Positions 60,365 to 64,000 of a DNA stretch of 64,000 nucleotides are shown here, piece by piece; positions within the stretch are counted from its first letter, which is position 1; the number at the start of each line of letters is the position of its first letter. Source of the DNA: Chitinophaga sp. E66. GTDB taxonomy: Bacteria > Bacteroidota > Bacteroidia > Chitinophagales > Chitinophagaceae. The translations under genes and the position numbers were made by a program. The notes beneath the pieces are model-generated. The model saw only the letters and a program-made list of their open reading frames with translations. It did no database searches and was not told the origin of the DNA. The stretch covers positions 1,798,001-1,862,000 of the forward strand of contig CP079103.1 of the NCBI GenBank assembly GCA_019285755.1. Direction: 5' to 3'.

Positions 60365-63195
60365 ATGGCATTGAATTTTTCTTTTACACGGAGTGTAAAT
60401 GCGGGGTGCTATTGACGTTACTTTTCCCGGTAGCGGCACTCGCGCAGGATAAAAAAGCATACAAGGTAGGAGGCACGGTATACGAATCCCGCACCTCCAG
60501 CCCCAGACCATTACGCTACGCATCGGTATCCATCCCGGCCTACGGCATCCTCACGCAGACAGACGCCAACGGCCGCTTCGAACTGGCCAATGTACCGGCC
60601 GGGCCCACCTCGCTGCAGGTCCGCTTCCTGGGCAAGGTAACCATCGATACCGTATTACAGGTACGCGCCGACGCAGATCTGCAGTTCACCATGCGGCAGT
60701 CCGACTTCCGCCTCGTGGAAGTCAATGTAACGGCCCGCTCCTCCAGCGGTAACAACGGCATCTCTTCCCGCATATCCCGCGAAGCCATCGACCACCTGCA
60801 GGCCAATAGCCTGGCAGACGTCATGGCCCTGCTGCCCGGCGGCGTGACCGTCAACCCCGAGCTCACCAACGCCAAGCAGATCAATATCCGCAACGCCGCC
60901 AGCAGTTCGGAGAACATGAACGCGTTCGGTACCACCATCATGCTGAACGGCGCCCCCATGTCCAACAACGCCAACCTGCAAACGCTGGCCCCCGGCATCA
61001 CCGGCGGCGCGGCCTCCATCGCTGGCGGCGCTTCTCCCAGCGCGGGATTTGACGTCCGTAACATCTCCATGAACAACGTGGAATCCGTAGAAGTGATCCG
61101 CGGCGTTCCGGGCGTGGAATACGGCGATGTTACCTCTGGCGTGGTGATCGTTAATACCAAAGCCGGTGCGCAACCGCTCACGATCCAGGGCAGGACCAAT
61201 CCCAACGTATACCAGCTGTCGGCCGATAAAGGCTTTAACCTCGGGGAGCGCAGCGGTGCGCTCAACCTGGGGATGGACTACGCTTATAACACCAACGACC
61301 CCGTACAGCAATACATGAAGTACCAGCGCTTCACCGGCCGGGCCATGTATTCCAATACCTTCTTCAAGCGACTGGCGTCCACCACCTCGCTCGACCTCAT
61401 CTACGGAAAGATACCCGCAACGCCAATCCGGACGACCAGGTGACCAAAACTGCTTCCAGCGGACAAGACCTCGGGTTTATCTTCAATACCCGGGGTATGC
61501 TGCGGTTCGACGGTAAACGCTGGCTGCGCAACATCAACTACGTGGCGCGCGTAGGCTACACCGCAAAGAATAGCTTCTACGAAACGCAGAATACCGCCGC
61601 CAACGCGCCGTATTCCATGACGTTGAACGACGGCAGCATCCTGACCAACCGTCCGGGTACCGATATCTTTGATGTAGACGGGAACAAGCTCAATTCCGCT
61701 AACCCGCTGGACCAAGGGTACTACGCGGCATACCTCCCCAGCACTTACCTGGGCAGGTACGACATCAACGGTAAAGAACTGAATACCTTCTTCAAAGCAT
61801 CCGCCTCCTTCTTCAACCGGATCGGCGCTACCAACCACCGTTGGGTGTTGGGCGCGGATTTCAAGACGGATAAGAACTATGGCGATGGTAAGACATTCTC
61901 TGACGAAACGCCGCCGCAACGGAGCTTCTCTTCCGTGAACTCCACTTTCCGTAAACGCGCGTTCAGTGACATCCCCGGTGTGAACCAGCTGGGCCTCTAT
62001 GCCGAAGAGAACTTCGACGCACGCATTGCAGGGCGGAAATTCAACCTGTCGGCCGGTCTGCGATACGATAATTTCTCCGGCGGGCAGCATGCACTTTCAC
62101 CCCGCCTGAACGCCAGCCTGGAGATCGTTCCCCGTATCTTCAGCATCAACGGCGCCTACGGTAAACTGGCCAAAGCGCCTTCCACGCTGTACCTCCATCC
62201 CGAGAACGCTTACTTCGAATACGTGAACATCAACGAGATCGGCGTGAGCAATATCCCTGTGGATCAGCAGGTGCTCATGACCACTACCCGTGTATTCAAT
62301 ACGGAGAACAAAGACCTTGAAATCGCGAAGAACGAGAAGGCCGAAATCGGCTTCCGCCTCAACGTGAACCAGGCTACCCTGCGCGTTACGGGCTATAAGG
62401 AAAACATGGACAACGGTTACAGCATGAACCGCTCCATCAACGGCTATATGCCGGTGGTGTTCAATGAATACACCCGCGCCGGCGATGGGTCGCAACCCAT
62501 CTACCAGCTGGCGGCCAGCAATAACGTGCTTGCCGGGTTCTATATGCCTACCAACAACCTCGTGTCCCGGACGAAAGGGATTGAAATGGACCTCGATCTC
62601 GGCCGTTTCAAATCTATCCGCACGGCCTTCTCGCTTAACGGGGCATTGCTGACCACCGAAAGCTATAACAAGGATTATACGTACTTCGACGATTTCAGCG
62701 GCAACGCCGGCTCCGACAGAACGCATATCGGGTTATATGAAAAAGGCATGGTAAAACGGTACGACCAGTCGGCCGTGACTACCCTCCGCGCCACGCATAA
62801 CATTCCCCGCCTGGGCTTCGTGATCACATTCACCACACAGGTGATCTGGAACGAAAGCAACTGGCAGCGTTACGGTAACGACAGCATCCCGGTGAAATAC
62901 ATTTCGAAAGAAGACGGGCAGGTGTATGATTACGATTACAAACGCAAAGACGAGCCCGAGTTCAAGGATCTCCTCCGCAACGTAAACCGCCTGACGGAGA
63001 TCACCGAATCCTGGCCGCCGCTGGTGACGTTCAATATCAACGTGACCAAGGAGATATCCGACTATATGCGGGTATCGTTTTCGCCAATAACATGTTCAGA
63101 TACTACCAGCGCGCGGAATCAAACGGGTGCCGGGCACTTACGAGAAGAGAGGCAACCGCTTCTTCTACGGATTGGAATTATCGCTAAAACTCTAA
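60365..63195 (+). CDS. TonB-dependent outer-membrane receptor
   Basis: About 944 residues. Repaired signal peptide VLLTLLFPVAALAQ, a carboxypeptidase-regulatory-like domain (YKVGGTVYESRTSSPRPLRYASVSIPAYG ... ILTQTDANGRFELANVPAGPTSLQVRFLGK), plug domain (SADVMALLPGGVTVNPEL; IMLNGAPMSNNANLQ; VESVEVIRGVPGVEYGDVTSGVVIVNTKAG), and barrel to the C-terminal FFYGLELSLKL. It is not of the SusC type and has no SusD next to it. Breaks at the G4 run 60403-60406, the C3 run 61414-61416 and the T4 run 63078-63081. It is followed after 10 bases by a DUF4876 lipoprotein. Ligand unknown, possibly a metal chelate or peptide. Confidence 0.93.
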
Positions 63196-63205
63196 CAGGA
63201 AGCGC

Positions 63206-64000
63206 ATGAAAAAATCAACCTGGCTCTTAGCCGCAGCAACGCTGGTAACAGTATTGGCCGGCAGCTGCAAAAAGATAAACGACGGGCTGGATGCGGAAAA
63301 GGTAGGTGAATACACCGTACAGGTGAAAGCCAGATCCACCATGCCCAACATCACCAACACGGAAGGGCTTAAAGTCGTATTCGAAAACTTCGCCGAAGGA
63401 TTCCGGAAGGAAGATCAGCTGGGCGCGGATGTTACGGCGGTCGGCGGACTGATCCCCGGTCTCTACAGCATCAACGTCAGCGGCAGGGTAGAGGATGCCA
63501 ATGGTGATGTGTACTACCTCAACGGCGCGAAGATCAACTACGCCATCACCTCCAACAACGCTACGATAGAGATCGATGTGGCCGGTTTGAAGGTGAGCCC
63601 GCTGGTGTTCTCGGAGATATTCTTCGCCGGTACCACGCCGTTCTACTTCCGGAACCAGTTCTACGAAGTGTACAACAACTCGGCAGATACCATCTATCTC
63701 GACGGCCTCTACTTCGCTAACCTGACACCCACAACGGCCACTACCACCTTGCCGCTGTGGCCTGCGGAAGACGGGAACGATTACGCCTACGCGGAGCGCA
63801 TCTGGAAAGTGCCCGGCAACGGTACCGATTACCCGCTCGCGCCCGGGGAGTCTTTCTCCATGGCACAATTTGCGGCCAATCACCAGCTGCCGCAGTATAG
63901 CCCTGCTTCGCCCATCGACTGCTCCACATCGGAGTTCGAGTTCAATATGAATAATCCCAACTTCCCGGATCAGCCGGCGGTGGATATGAGCCACGTGTTC
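63206..64000 (+). CDS. DUF4876 lipoprotein (3' end outside window)
   Basis: Open to the window edge, 265 residues visible, unbroken. Lipoprotein signal MKKSTWLLAAATLVTVLAGSC. Next an N-terminal beta domain (EYTVQVKARSTMPNITNTEGLKVVFENFAEGFRKED), then the DUF4876 core: LVFSEIFFAGTTPFYFRNQFYEVYNNSADTIYLDGLYFANL, a lamin-tail-like fold. PLWPAEDGNDYAYAERIWKVPGNGTDYPLAPGESFSMAQFAANH follows. DUF4876 proteins are usually encoded next to a TonB receptor, as here, and are probably surface-exposed partners of it. The function is unknown. Confidence 0.88.
   Translation, partial: MKKSTWLLAAATLVTVLAGSCKKINDGLDAEKVGEYTVQVKARSTMPNITNTEGLKVVFENFAEGFRKEDQLGADVTAVGGLIPGLYSINVSGRVEDANGDVYYLNGAKINYAITSNNATIEIDVAGLKVSPLVFSEIFFAGTTPFYFRNQFYEVYNNSADTIYLDGLYFANLTPTTATTTLPLWPAEDGNDYAYAERIWKVPGNGTDYPLAPGESFSMAQFAANHQLPQYSPASPIDCSTSEFEFNMNNPNFPDQPAVDMSHVF

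Overview
The window comes from a Bacteroidota chromosome, most likely a Chitinophaga-like member of the Chitinophagaceae. The evidence is a SusC/SusD pair, a second TonB-dependent receptor, TPR-type histidine kinases with NarL-type regulators, many SPII lipoproteins, two DUF1080 proteins, GC-rich coding sequence, and promoters of the Bacteroidota TTTG-N19-TAnnTTTG type with few strong Shine-Dalgarno sequences. No phage, insertion sequence, CRISPR array or rRNA was seen. One tRNA-Pro(CGG) is present.

The sequence itself is damaged. About 46 of 56 protein genes are broken by one or more frameshifts, yet both sides of each break keep family-typical protein sequence. At most junctions worked through by hand, adding one base to a short homopolymer (mainly G or C runs, sometimes T or A) restores the frame. 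These are read or consensus errors, not pseudogenes. Each gene is therefore given as one feature spanning its fragments, with the break points noted.

Layout. 1-4.7 kb: SusC (5' cut) and SusD glycan-uptake pair. 4.7-12.6 kb: YihY, DeoR regulator, deoxyribonucleotidase, collagen-like lipoprotein, DUF1080 protein, DEAD-box helicase, methyltransferase, GOGAT-like FMN protein. 12.9-20.5 kb: small secreted protein, AGE-family epimerase, a histidine kinase/regulator pair, MarR regulator and an FtsX-type permease. 20.5-27.4 kb: universal stress protein, two convergent glycosyltransferases, MsbA-like exporter, the HipA-like kinase/DUF3037 pair, S51 peptidase. 27.4-36.2 kb: AraC regulator with NAD(P)-binding and DUF1772 genes, amidohydrolase, lipoprotein, Tat-type oxidoreductase, SDR, DUF1080 protein, PI-PLC-like lipoprotein. 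36.4-42.8 kb: DUF4253 protein, ABC-F ATPase, surface-repeat protein, EamA transporter, divergent LysR/MFS pair, tRNA. 43-56 kb: two paralogous sets of OmpA-like envelope proteins with TPR histidine kinases and NarL regulators. 56-64 kb: GH43 glycosidase, then a co-oriented run of a C25-like peptidase with a helical-repeat tail, a secreted protein, a TonB receptor and a DUF4876 lipoprotein cut by the window edge.

The most unusual non-coding feature is a pair of intergenic inverted arrays at 10758-10875 and 33709-33827. Each is built from 11-bp units, about five per arm, around a 9-nt spacer. The unit sequences differ between the loci, but count, period, spacer length and position between an upstream gene's terminator and the next gene are the same. 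The ABC-F gene also has a long leader with a start-stop codon pair and a 10-bp long-range complementarity reaching its start codon, a plausible attenuator.
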